Positions 10,101-16,353 of a stretch of 64,000 bases of DNA are shown here, one piece after another; positions within the stretch are counted from its first letter, which is position 1, and every line of letters starts with the position of its first letter. The translations under genes were made by a program, and so were the position numbers. The DNA is from Fibrobacter sp. UWP2 (lineage in GTDB: Bacteria > Fibrobacterota > Fibrobacteria > Fibrobacterales > Fibrobacteraceae), in assembly GCF_900141705.1 (NCBI RefSeq), contig NZ_FQYM01000004.1, positions 62,001 to 126,000 of the forward strand, read 5' to 3'. Below the pieces are notes generated by a model, which made no database searches, was not told the DNA's origin, and saw only the letters and a program-made list of their open reading frames with translations.

Positions 10101-11495
10101 CCGGTGAACGATCCTCCGACCCTCAAGCCGGTCCAGCCGTTCGTCATCGAAGAAAAGAAGACGTTCGCTCCTGTCGACTTCAGCAAGTTCGTGAGCGATC
10201 CGGACAACAAGCTTGAAGAACTCAAGTGGACTCTCGACGATGCCACCCCGGGTTCCGCTTCTGCCGGAAAGGGCAAGAAGGGCAAGGGTGCCGCAGCGAA
10301 GGGTCCGACCGTCAAGCACGAAATCATCTTCAATATCGACGAGAAGGGCGTGCTGACTGCCGAAGTGCCGAACAAGTACTGGAACGGTACCGAAACGGTG
10401 GCTGTGAACGTGTTCGACCCGGCCGGCGAAAAGGCCAGCGTGAACGTGAAGTTCACGGTGAAGCCTGTGAACGACCCGCCGGTCGTGAAGGAAATTCCGG
10501 GCCAGGAAACGCTCGAAGGCAAGTCCTTCAAGCCGATCAAGCTCGACCAGTATGTGACCGACCCCGACCACAAGCCGCATGAAATCCGCTGGAAGGTCAC
10601 GGGTGCCAAGAACCTCGAAGTCATGATTTCGGGCGGCCGCGAAGCCGTAATCAAGCCGAAGAAGGCCGATTGGTTTGGCGAAGAAACCCTCGTGTTCACC
10701 GCTAGCGACCCTGCCGGTGGTACCGACAAGGCTGTTGCCAAGTTTGTGGTGAAGCACGTGAATGCCGCTCCGGTGATGCGCGATATTCCTGACTACACCA
10801 TCAAGGAAGACGACCACCAGGGTGTTCTCGCCGTGATCAAGCTTGACCAGTTTGCCCGCGACAAGGACCATCGCTTTGACGAACTCAAGTGGACCTTCAC
10901 CGGCAACAAGTACCTGCAGGTGACCCATGACAAGTTCAAGAAGACTGTGACTATTTCCCAGCCGCACGAAAACTGGAACGGCAAGCCGGAACGCATCACC
11001 TTCACGGTCACCGACCCGGATGGTGCCAAGGCCAGCAAGTCCGCCCTCTTCACGGTGCTCCCGGTGAACGATCCTCCTGAGGCCAAGGCGCAGACCTACA
11101 TGACCCAGGAAGGCGACCCGCTCAAGGTCTCTGCCTCTGACGGTCTTATGTCTGGCGTTACGGATCCGGATGGCGAAAAGCCGGTGTCCGTCCAGCTGGT
11201 CCAAAAGCCGCGCAACGGTAAGATTAATCTGAACGAACGCGACGGTTCCTTCGAGTACGTCCCGAACAAGGGATTCTCCGGCCTCGATGAATTCTCCTTC
11301 AAGGTGAAGGACCCGGGTGGAGTCTACTCCAAGGTTGTGACAGCCGAGATCAACGTCACCTTCAAGATGAAGGACCTCCGTGGCAATTCTTCTCCGAAGC
11401 CTGAAGCCAAGAAGGACGAGCCGAAGGACGACGATGAAGACAAGGCTCCGGCCAACGGTAAAAAGAAGAAAGGCAAGAAGGGCAAAAGGAGGTAG
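4167..11495 (+). CDS. giant secreted protein of ~23 Ig/cadherin-like domains
   Basis: 2442 residues. Signal peptide to about residue 24 (LLATAVIA, cleavage before QDQ). The rest is an uninterrupted array of ~23 beta-sandwich repeats of about 95-125 residues. Each opens with NDPP, then IPDQTIKEK, a D-D-DH stretch, L-KW-VSGNK-LKV, then W-NGSE, TFTVTDPEGA and FTV-S-VN. This matches the cadherin-like/Ig-like family common in bacterial adhesins; the Asp-rich joints suggest calcium binding (inferred). The last repeat (~11080-11370) is of a different subtype (GLDEFSFKVKDPGG) and is followed by a Lys-rich tail KKKKGKKGKRR. No catalytic module, dockerin, Por-type tail or LPXTG is visible. The start has GGGAGA upstream. 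A strong terminator follows, so the gene is monocistronic. Likely a long cell-surface fibre or adhesin; role inferred. Confidence 0.9.
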   Translation: MKRMKWTLTALVASAGLLATAVIAQDQNAAAATENNAPMVNGIPGESIQEGGKFAPIKLDSYVSDDMDKPDKLKWSVSGNKSLKVSISNDRVATLTVPSQYWNGEESITFAATDSKGAVGSETVTFTVESVNNPPVVSAIPDQTIDEGKQFQKIKLDDFVNDPDHPKDQILWEFDIQPVGKVQADGDLNVEIDPKRVATIIIPDENWFGAAKITFIATDGEYASDKKTATFTVNSVNDSPIIQKIPDQVIEEKNEFEQISLSDFVADVDNDVSTLKWTVSGNKDLKVDIDKYGSANIKIPNEYWNGSETLTFTATDPAGAAVSTKATFTVKSINDPPEFVKDVQDQTIDEKQEFKPIDLSALVKDPDHKFEQLKWTVSGNKDLKVNINGKTATIVIPNKLWNGSESIKFKVCDPAGACAESENSFTVNSVNDKPEFTKPLQGQTIDEKKTFAKIKLDEYVKDADHKNSELSWEADVKHQGKEPEWGTLNVNIDETRTASIEIPDPHWNGSADVTFTCTDPEGASIKQKVTFTVKSINDIPVFKKIPDQTVEEKSEFSSIVLDEYVSDADHDLSKLKFEVSGNKDVKVNINNKTREVSFKTPSELWNGAETITIVATDPEGGKASSSFKLAVKSINDPPIMKDIPEQTIKEKGLFKDVELDKYVEDLDHAKDKLKWTITGQRELKVAVDGNRVMKVTPPSPQWNGSETLTIKVTDPEGATDERSVAYTVESVNDVPEFTKQVQPQTIKEKGQFQPIKLGEMVRDLDNKLSDLQFAVDVKSTKGKEAGLTVEIDAQHVAKINIPNKFWNGADEITFTVTDPEGAKATSKALFTVQSVNDVPTLKKIPDQMIEEKAQFAPINLAELAADADHAFKDLKWTVTGNKNLKVEIGKDGVAKISTPGPMWNGSEKLTFTVTDPEGASAKSDAVFTVKSINDPPVLKEIANQTIKEKGEFKTIALDDYVSDLDHDKNQLKWTFSGQKDLKIAMDAKRVVTVTPPTKFWHGSETVKFTVTDPEGAAAHRSVTFTVESINDPPTFTKPIKDQSIQEKREFAIINLADIVTDPDHKPEQLTWSFDVKPGKGSPKGYAPKLSVKVDDKRMARIVIPDKFWNGSEQITFNVVDPDGGKASCTATFTVQSVNDAPTIGKIEDQVVAEKASFKDFNLAEIVKDPDHPFEKLKIEVSGNKELKVSIGKDGKTKVSTPNPMWNGTEKLTFTVTDPEGASAKATASFTVKSINDPPVMKDIADQTIKEKGSFKSIALDNFVEDLDHPKNKLKWKIEGAKELKVAMDASHNVTVTPPNPNWHGSETVKFTVTDPEGAADSKSVKFTVESVNDAPVFVKELKDQSIDEKKQFQQIKLADLVKDPDHKISELAWSFDVKPISAAAPAKKGKKGAAGKAPTGETLKVTVDKNQVATIAIPNKFWNGAANITFTVTDPEGAKVSKTARFEVRSINDPPKISERAPQGETVREGGRFKTIDLASLAEDPDHPASSLKWSISGNKQLKADIRKDNTVIVSVPNDQWSGKETLTFTVTDPEGASANHRMTFEVTRVNDPPVLAKKIPDQKIKEKESFKQIKLDEYVKDPDNKPSELKWTVSGNKKLKAEISPSRILTVSAPNPHFWCAPETMVLEVKDPDGAATSQMVTFEITSVNDAPVLKDIPGQKIKEKGQFKDIDLNKYVSDPDHKNEQLSWEVKIAKVGGAAPAPKKKAPPKKPAKKGKKGAKEEPAAEEAPAPVPADDFQVEIDSKNIAHIKIANKYWHGERNVTFTVKDPEGASASKTVNFLVESVNDAPEIKQIPIQNIQEKESFKPLDLAQFVSDPDHPIGALKFSVGPTRFLKASVNNKNQLIVSTPDKFWNGSEKIKLDVVDPEGAKASVQVVYEVTPVNDPPTVKNIAGQKIKEKEKFAPIDLSKVAEDPDNKPNELKWSVSGNKDLKVDVKGSRAMVLTPNPNWNGKETLTFTVKDPAGASASTKATFEVIPVNDPPTLKPVQPFVIEEKKTFAPVDFSKFVSDPDNKLEELKWTLDDATPGSASAGKGKKGKGAAAKGPTVKHEIIFNIDEKGVLTAEVPNKYWNGTETVAVNVFDPAGEKASVNVKFTVKPVNDPPVVKEIPGQETLEGKSFKPIKLDQYVTDPDHKPHEIRWKVTGAKNLEVMISGGREAVIKPKKADWFGEETLVFTASDPAGGTDKAVAKFVVKHVNAAPVMRDIPDYTIKEDDHQGVLAVIKLDQFARDKDHRFDELKWTFTGNKYLQVTHDKFKKTVTISQPHENWNGKPERITFTVTDPDGAKASKSALFTVLPVNDPPEAKAQTYMTQEGDPLKVSASDGLMSGVTDPDGEKPVSVQLVQKPRNGKINLNERDGSFEYVPNKGFSGLDEFSFKVKDPGGVYSKVVTAEINVTFKMKDLRGNSSPKPEAKKDEPKDDDEDKAPANGKKKKGKKGKRR
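4260..11090 (+). repeat. tandem ~300-bp domain repeats with a ~0.9-kb three-domain super-period
   Basis: Domains 2, 5, 8, 11, 14, 17 and 20 are a long type in which the SGNK motif is replaced by W-FDVKP plus an insert. The two domains between successive long ones are short. Long-domain starts fall near 4562, 5460, 6361, 7256, 8161, 9117 and 10108, a spacing of roughly 0.9-1.0 kb. Corresponding positions in successive triplets are the most alike (domains 9/12 and 10/13), which points to growth by duplication of three-domain blocks. Confidence 0.85.
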
Positions 11496-11525
11496 TCTCT
11501 AACGCCCCATGCTTGAATTTAAAAT

Positions 11526-11554
11526 GCTCCCGCCATGGCGGGGGCGTTTTTTTT
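11526..11554 (+). terminator. intrinsic terminator of the giant repeat gene
   Basis: GCTCCCGCC pairs with GGCGGGGGC over 9 bp (one G-T), and after one G comes a run of eight T. It lies 30 nt after the stop codon. Confidence 0.9.
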
Positions 11555-11672
11555 CGGGACTATTCGCCTCGAATTGCGGCTCTTGCGTTGAGATTTTTTC
11601 ATCGCAAATTCCTTTGAAAAAGGGACTTTTTGAGATTTTTCGCTTTCCAGGATATACCTTTAAAGAGCTGAT

Positions 11673-11688
11673 GGACCCTTGTGGGTCC
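11673..11688 (+). other. short hairpin in the GH74 leader
   Basis: GGACCC-TTGT-GGGTCC followed by TTTTAAAAG, 18 nt before the GH74 ATG. It could be a weak attenuator or a 5' stabilising hairpin. No function can be read from sequence alone. Confidence 0.45.
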
Positions 11689-11706
11689 TTTTAAAAGTGG
11701 GTGTTT

Positions 11707-14544
11707 ATGGTTACAAAAATCCTTAAAGTTTTGATTTTGACCTCTTTGGGCATGGGGCTTTGCGGAACCGCGTTTGCGGCGGCGGCAGAGTCCGAATTCT
11801 CCTGGAGCAACGTGTGCATGGGTGGCGGCGGTTTTGTATCGGCGGTCGTTGCGTCGCCTGCTGCCGAGAACCTCTTTTACGCGCGTACCGACGTAGGCGG
11901 CGCCTACCGTTGGGAAGAAACCTCCAAGTCCTGGGTCTCGATGATGGATTGGGTCGATGTGACGGAACGCGGGCTCTTGGGCATTGAAGCCATTGCCGCT
12001 GACCCGAAGGACGGCGACAAGGTCTACATGATGGCTGGCACCAGCTACTGGAACAACGGACGATCGGCGTTTTTGCGTTCCGGTGATCGCGGCAAGTCGT
12101 GGGAAGTGCTTTACACTTGGGACTCGACTGGCGAAAAGGGCGGCGTGGTGACCCGCTTTGGCATGCACGGCAACGGCATGGGTCGCGGTAACGGCGAGGC
12201 CTTGGCCGTTGACCCGAATAATACCGACATCATGTTCTACGGCTCCAAGAACAAGGGCCTCTGGAAATCGACGGATAACGGTTCGAGCTGGAGCCATGTG
12301 GATGCGTGGACGACCGCTGCCGGGAGCGACACCACTTGGAACGGCTCGGGCTTTAGCTTTGTGACTTTTGCACCGGGATCTTCCAAGGTGCTTTACGCCG
12401 GTTTCCTCCGCGAAGGGACGACCAAAAACAAGACCTTTGAAAACGTATTCACTTCGACGGATGGCGGAGCCTCCTGGAAGGCGATTCCGATTCCCGATGC
12501 CTTGCGCACGACGGCGGGCGGCGGCATTGTTCGCCTGATGCCGCAACGCGCCGTAGTCTCGAAGGACGGCAACACCTTGACCATTACGTTTGCCGACGGT
12601 GCAGGGCCGCATGCCATGGCGTGGGACGAAGGCTGGGGCCCCATTTGGGATGGATTTGGCCGCGGTGCGGTGCTCCAGTACGACGTGGCTGCCGCCACTT
12701 GGAAGGACGTTTCTCCCGAAGACTACATTGACGACGGCAACACGACTGTTTCCGAATTCGACCAGACTTCTTACGAGAACGCGGATAGCTCCTACAAGTT
12801 TATCGCCCCCTATGGCGGTATTACCATCAATCCGAACGACAGCAAGGAAATGGTCGTGACTACCGAGGGCTATCGCGGTCCGCAGTTCTGGTACGCGGAT
12901 ACGGACGACGGGAAAGGCAAGTGGAGCGACCAGTGGGGCTCCAACATTTTCCACACGACCGACGGCGGCGAAACCTGGGTGGCGAGCTTCAAGTACTATT
13001 GGATGGAAGGCGGCTTTTACCCGACTACGCAGCAGATGGATGCGAACGGCATCGGCTGGATGCACAACGGCTCCATTCACTGGGCGGGGAGCGTTGTCAT
13101 GGACCCCAATAACCATGAACGCGTCTTTGTGACTTCGGGTAACGGCATTTTCCGCACCGACAATTTAAGCGATTATGTGTATAAGGAAGCTGAAAATTCC
13201 TGGGAGGAGCCGACCCTGACCATGAACCAGGTGTGGCATTTTAACGCCCACGGTGTTGAAGAGACGGTGCCCTTCGAGGTGGTGAGCATTCCGGGCGGTC
13301 CCATGATTTCGGTGATCGGCGACTACGACGGGTTCCGCCATGAAGACATTACCAAGTACCCCGCCAGCCGCCATGTGACGGAAGTTCCTGGTGTCTCGAC
13401 CTCGCTGGGGACTACCACCGGCCTTGCCTACGCCCCAAAGAAAGGAACCTTGGTGAAGGTGACGGCGACGCGCGAGTACAAGGGCCAGTATAGCAACATT
13501 CCCATAGACCCAATCCAGATTTCCAACGACTCCGGCCGCACTTGGACGGTTTCGGCTTATGGAAAATTGTCTGCGGATTTCGCCGAAGGCACTGCTGCCA
13601 TTTCTACCGATGGTTCTGTGGTGCTTTGGGTGCCGGGCAAGGGCTCGACTACCGTGTATCGTAACGAAAGCTCCAACTGGGACGAGGTCACGGGCATTAC
13701 TGCAAGTGCGTTCGTGGTGGGCGACCCCGAGAATGCGGATGTGTTCTATGCCTACGACCGTACCACGGGCAAGTTCTACAAGAGTACGGACAAGGGTAAA
13801 TCCTTTGCTGAGGTTTCGGCTCCTGGCGTAAGCAACTTCAAGAAGTTCCGCGCCATTCCTGGCTTTGAAGGCGACTTGTGGATCCCGGTTGCGGTGCAAG
13901 ACGAAAATGGCAACCCGAAGGACGGTTCACTTTTGCATTCGACGGATGGCGGCAAGACCTGGAGCAAGGTCGAGGGCGTCGGTTACTGCGAAGCGGTGGG
14001 CTTTGGCGCTCCGAAGGCGAAGGGTGGCTACCCGGCCATTTACGTTTATGCCCTGGTCGGCAAGACGATGGGTGTTTTTGGTAGCGACGACAAGGGCGCC
14101 ACCTGGGCCCGTGTGAACGATGACGGCCATGAATATGGCGGCCTTGCAAACGGCGAGTTCGTAATGGGCGACATGAACACCTACGGCGTGGTTTACATGA
14201 GTACGGCCGGTCGAGGCATTGCGGTTCGTGTCCCCAGTGACTGGAATATGGGATCGTCGAACTCTGGCGGGACAACGGTTGTCAAGGCGCAACCCAAGGG
14301 TACTTTCGCAAACCCCACGGCGAGCGTCAAGTATGTGGGAGGGAACCTTGAACTGCACTTGGAGAGCGCCAACGTCCGTGTGTCGGTATTCGACATGCAC
14401 GGCCGCGAGATTTCTTCCAAGAGGTATAGCAGTTCTGTGACGCTTCCGCTCAAGCAGATTGTGCCTGCTCGCGGTAATTACCTTGTGCGCGTGGATGACG
14501 GAAAGCGTCTCCTGTTCAATAACCGCGTGATAGTGACGCGCTAA
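11707..14544 (+). CDS. GH74 xyloglucanase with Por-like C-terminal tail
   Basis: 945 residues from ATG 11707 (a GTG two codons earlier is possible). Signal peptide to about residue 25 (GLCGTAFA). A two-lobed beta-propeller follows, marked by Asp-box motifs (STDNGSSW, STDGGASW, TTDGGETW, SNDSGRTW, STDGGKTW). FYARTDVGGAYRW matches the GH74 block holding the catalytic base, and HWAGSVVMDPNN with VTSGNGIF matches the second catalytic block; these assignments follow known family patterns. GH74 enzymes cut the glucan backbone of xyloglucan. The last ~70 residues (VFDMHGREISS, ARGNYLVRVDDGKRLLF) look like a Por/type IX secretion sorting domain, so export to the cell surface is likely. A terminator follows, so it is monocistronic. 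Confidence 0.93.
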   Translation: MVTKILKVLILTSLGMGLCGTAFAAAAESEFSWSNVCMGGGGFVSAVVASPAAENLFYARTDVGGAYRWEETSKSWVSMMDWVDVTERGLLGIEAIAADPKDGDKVYMMAGTSYWNNGRSAFLRSGDRGKSWEVLYTWDSTGEKGGVVTRFGMHGNGMGRGNGEALAVDPNNTDIMFYGSKNKGLWKSTDNGSSWSHVDAWTTAAGSDTTWNGSGFSFVTFAPGSSKVLYAGFLREGTTKNKTFENVFTSTDGGASWKAIPIPDALRTTAGGGIVRLMPQRAVVSKDGNTLTITFADGAGPHAMAWDEGWGPIWDGFGRGAVLQYDVAAATWKDVSPEDYIDDGNTTVSEFDQTSYENADSSYKFIAPYGGITINPNDSKEMVVTTEGYRGPQFWYADTDDGKGKWSDQWGSNIFHTTDGGETWVASFKYYWMEGGFYPTTQQMDANGIGWMHNGSIHWAGSVVMDPNNHERVFVTSGNGIFRTDNLSDYVYKEAENSWEEPTLTMNQVWHFNAHGVEETVPFEVVSIPGGPMISVIGDYDGFRHEDITKYPASRHVTEVPGVSTSLGTTTGLAYAPKKGTLVKVTATREYKGQYSNIPIDPIQISNDSGRTWTVSAYGKLSADFAEGTAAISTDGSVVLWVPGKGSTTVYRNESSNWDEVTGITASAFVVGDPENADVFYAYDRTTGKFYKSTDKGKSFAEVSAPGVSNFKKFRAIPGFEGDLWIPVAVQDENGNPKDGSLLHSTDGGKTWSKVEGVGYCEAVGFGAPKAKGGYPAIYVYALVGKTMGVFGSDDKGATWARVNDDGHEYGGLANGEFVMGDMNTYGVVYMSTAGRGIAVRVPSDWNMGSSNSGGTTVVKAQPKGTFANPTASVKYVGGNLELHLESANVRVSVFDMHGREISSKRYSSSVTLPLKQIVPARGNYLVRVDDGKRLLFNNRVIVTR

Positions 14545-14586
14545 ATGGCGCTTCCATAAAAGCTAACGCCTTGAGATTCAGGGCGT

Positions 14587-14615
14587 AAAAAAGGTCCCGT
14601 CTAGGGACCTTTTTT
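14587..14615. terminator. bidirectional terminator between GH74 and ABC-F
   Basis: AAAAAAGGTCCC and GGGACCTTTTTT pair around GTCTA. The T-run serves GH74 on the plus strand and the matching A-run serves the ABC-F gene on the minus strand. Confidence 0.9.
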
Positions 14616-14618
14616 GAA

Positions 14619-16217
14619 TTACTTCTTTTTGGCTTTGGTCTTGGATTCGTGCCATTCGTCGAAGGTGATGGAACGGTCCACGACTCCGTCGGGAGTGAGT
14701 TCCAGCACGCGGTTCGCAACTGTCTGGGCGAATTCGTGGTCCTGCGTACAGAAGATAATCGGGCCCTGGAATGCGGTGAGGCCGTTGTTGAGGGCGGTGA
14801 TGGCTTCCAGGTCGAGGTGTGCCGTCGGTTCATCGAGCAGCAGGCAGTTCGCGTTCGAAAGCATCATCTTGCTGAGCATACAGCGCACTTTTTCGCCACC
14901 GCTGAGCACATTGCAGCACTTGAGCGCTTCTTCGCCGGTAAAGAGCATGCGGCCCAGGAACCCGCGGATGAATGTCTCGTCCTGTTCCTTGCTATACTGG
15001 CGCAGCCAATCCACCAGCGAGAGGCCCGACTGGAAGTAGGCATCGTTGTTCTTGGGGAAGTAGTTGTAGCTGATGGTGTTACCCCACTTGAGTACGCCCT
15101 CGGGAGCCTTGGTTTCTTCGGCAATCAGCTGAAAAAATGCGGTCTTGAGTGTGTCGTACTCACCTACGAGGGCGACCTTGTCCTGGTTGCCCAGGCTAAA
15201 GTTGAGCCCCTTGACCACAATGCCGTCGCCACCGTCGATGGTTGCATCCTTGAGCTCGAGCACTATCTTGCCCGGCTCGCGGTCCATCTTGAAGTTGACC
15301 CACGGGAACTTGCGGCTCGATGCCGGCATTTCTTCGACGGTCATCTTGTCGAGGAGCTTTTTGCGGGAGGTTGCCTGCTTTGCCTTTGCCGCGTTAGAGG
15401 CGAAACGGCGGATGAACGCCTTGAGTTCTTCGATTTTTTCTTCGGCGCGGCGGTTCTGGTCCTTGCGCTGCTTCTGGGCGAGCTGGCTTGCCGCGTACCA
15501 GAATTCGTAATTGCCGCCGTAGATGTTGATCTTGCCGTAGTCGATGTCGCAGGTGTGCGTACAGACTGCATTCAAAAAGTGACGGTCGTGGCTCACCACG
15601 ATCACGATGTTCTCGAATCGTTCGAGGTAGTCTTCGAGCCAGCTGACGGTTTCGAGGTCAAGGTGGTTCGTCGGTTCGTCGAGCAGAAGGATGTCGGGGT
15701 TGCCGAACAGCGCCTGGGCGAGGAGCACGCGGATTTTTAAGCCGCCATCGAGGTCGGCCATGAGGCTGTGGTGGAATTCCTCGGGGATGCCGAGGCCCTT
15801 GAGGAGCACTGCGGCATTCGAATCGGCCTCGTAGCCGCCGATTTCGCCGAAGCGGGTCTCAATTTCCATGGCCTGCATGCCCTGCTCTTCTGTCATCTCG
15901 GGCAACGCGTAGAGTTCGTCACGCTTTTTGCCGAGTTCATAGAGTTCGGGAAAGCCCATCATCACCGTTTCCATGACGGTGTTCTGCTCGTAGGCAAAGT
16001 GGTCCTGCTTGAGGACAGCAATGCGTTCGCCCGGGTCCTTGGTGACGTCGCCGGTATTGGGCTCGAGTTCGCCACTCAGAATCTTGAGGAATGTGGATTT
16101 GCCAGCGCCGTTGGCGCCAATGACGCCGTAGCAGTTGCCCTTTTTAAACGAGAGGTTTACCTCTTTGAAGAGGACTCGGCTACCGTATTGAAGACTTACA
16201 TTAGAAACGTTTAGCAT
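14619..16217 (-). CDS. ABC-F family ATPase (YbiT/YkpA-like)
   Basis: 532 residues, two ABC domains in one chain with no membrane segment, as in ABC-F translation factors that bind the ribosomal E site. First domain: Walker A GANGAGKST (~residue 34), a degenerate signature LDGGLKIRVLL (Asp where Ser is usual), Walker B LLLDEPTNHLD. Second domain: degenerate Walker A GEYDTLKT (the second Gly is Leu, Lys-Thr kept), canonical signature LSGGEKVR, Walker B LLLDEPTAHLD. A charged linker (QKQRKDQNRRAEEKIEELK) lies between. The Lys-rich C-terminal tail is short. No Shine-Dalgarno precedes the ATG. It is not near resistance genes, so a housekeeping translation role is more likely than antibiotic protection. 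Confidence 0.93.
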   Translation of the reverse strand: MLNVSNVSLQYGSRVLFKEVNLSFKKGNCYGVIGANGAGKSTFLKILSGELEPNTGDVTKDPGERIAVLKQDHFAYEQNTVMETVMMGFPELYELGKKRDELYALPEMTEEQGMQAMEIETRFGEIGGYEADSNAAVLLKGLGIPEEFHHSLMADLDGGLKIRVLLAQALFGNPDILLLDEPTNHLDLETVSWLEDYLERFENIVIVVSHDRHFLNAVCTHTCDIDYGKINIYGGNYEFWYAASQLAQKQRKDQNRRAEEKIEELKAFIRRFASNAAKAKQATSRKKLLDKMTVEEMPASSRKFPWVNFKMDREPGKIVLELKDATIDGGDGIVVKGLNFSLGNQDKVALVGEYDTLKTAFFQLIAEETKAPEGVLKWGNTISYNYFPKNNDAYFQSGLSLVDWLRQYSKEQDETFIRGFLGRMLFTGEEALKCCNVLSGGEKVRCMLSKMMLSNANCLLLDEPTAHLDLEAITALNNGLTAFQGPIIFCTQDHEFAQTVANRVLELTPDGVVDRSITFDEWHESKTKAKKK

Positions 16218-16241
16218 GTGTTTTTATTTTTTTTAGTGATT

Positions 16242-16335
16242 TTGTCATTCTGAGCGGAGCATCGTAGATGCGAAGTCGAAGAATCTATAAAGTTGCTAGA
16301 GATCCTTCGACGCGCTTCGCTTGCTCAGGATGACA
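16242..16335. repeat. dispersed inverted-repeat element (GTCATCCTGAGC type)
   Basis: Left arm TGTCATTCTGAGCGGAGC...GTCGAAGAATCT is mirrored by AGATCCTTCGAC...GCTCAGGATGACA, giving a hairpin-forming element that fills the space between two same-strand genes. Related copies occur near 33102, 36222, 36332 and 44244. Confidence 0.8.
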
Positions 16336-16353
16336 CTTGAGGGTCGTTCCGAA

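Noticed and set aside
11509-11694. 61-residue open frame between the giant repeat gene and GH74
   Set aside because: It spans an intrinsic terminator and lacks translation signals.
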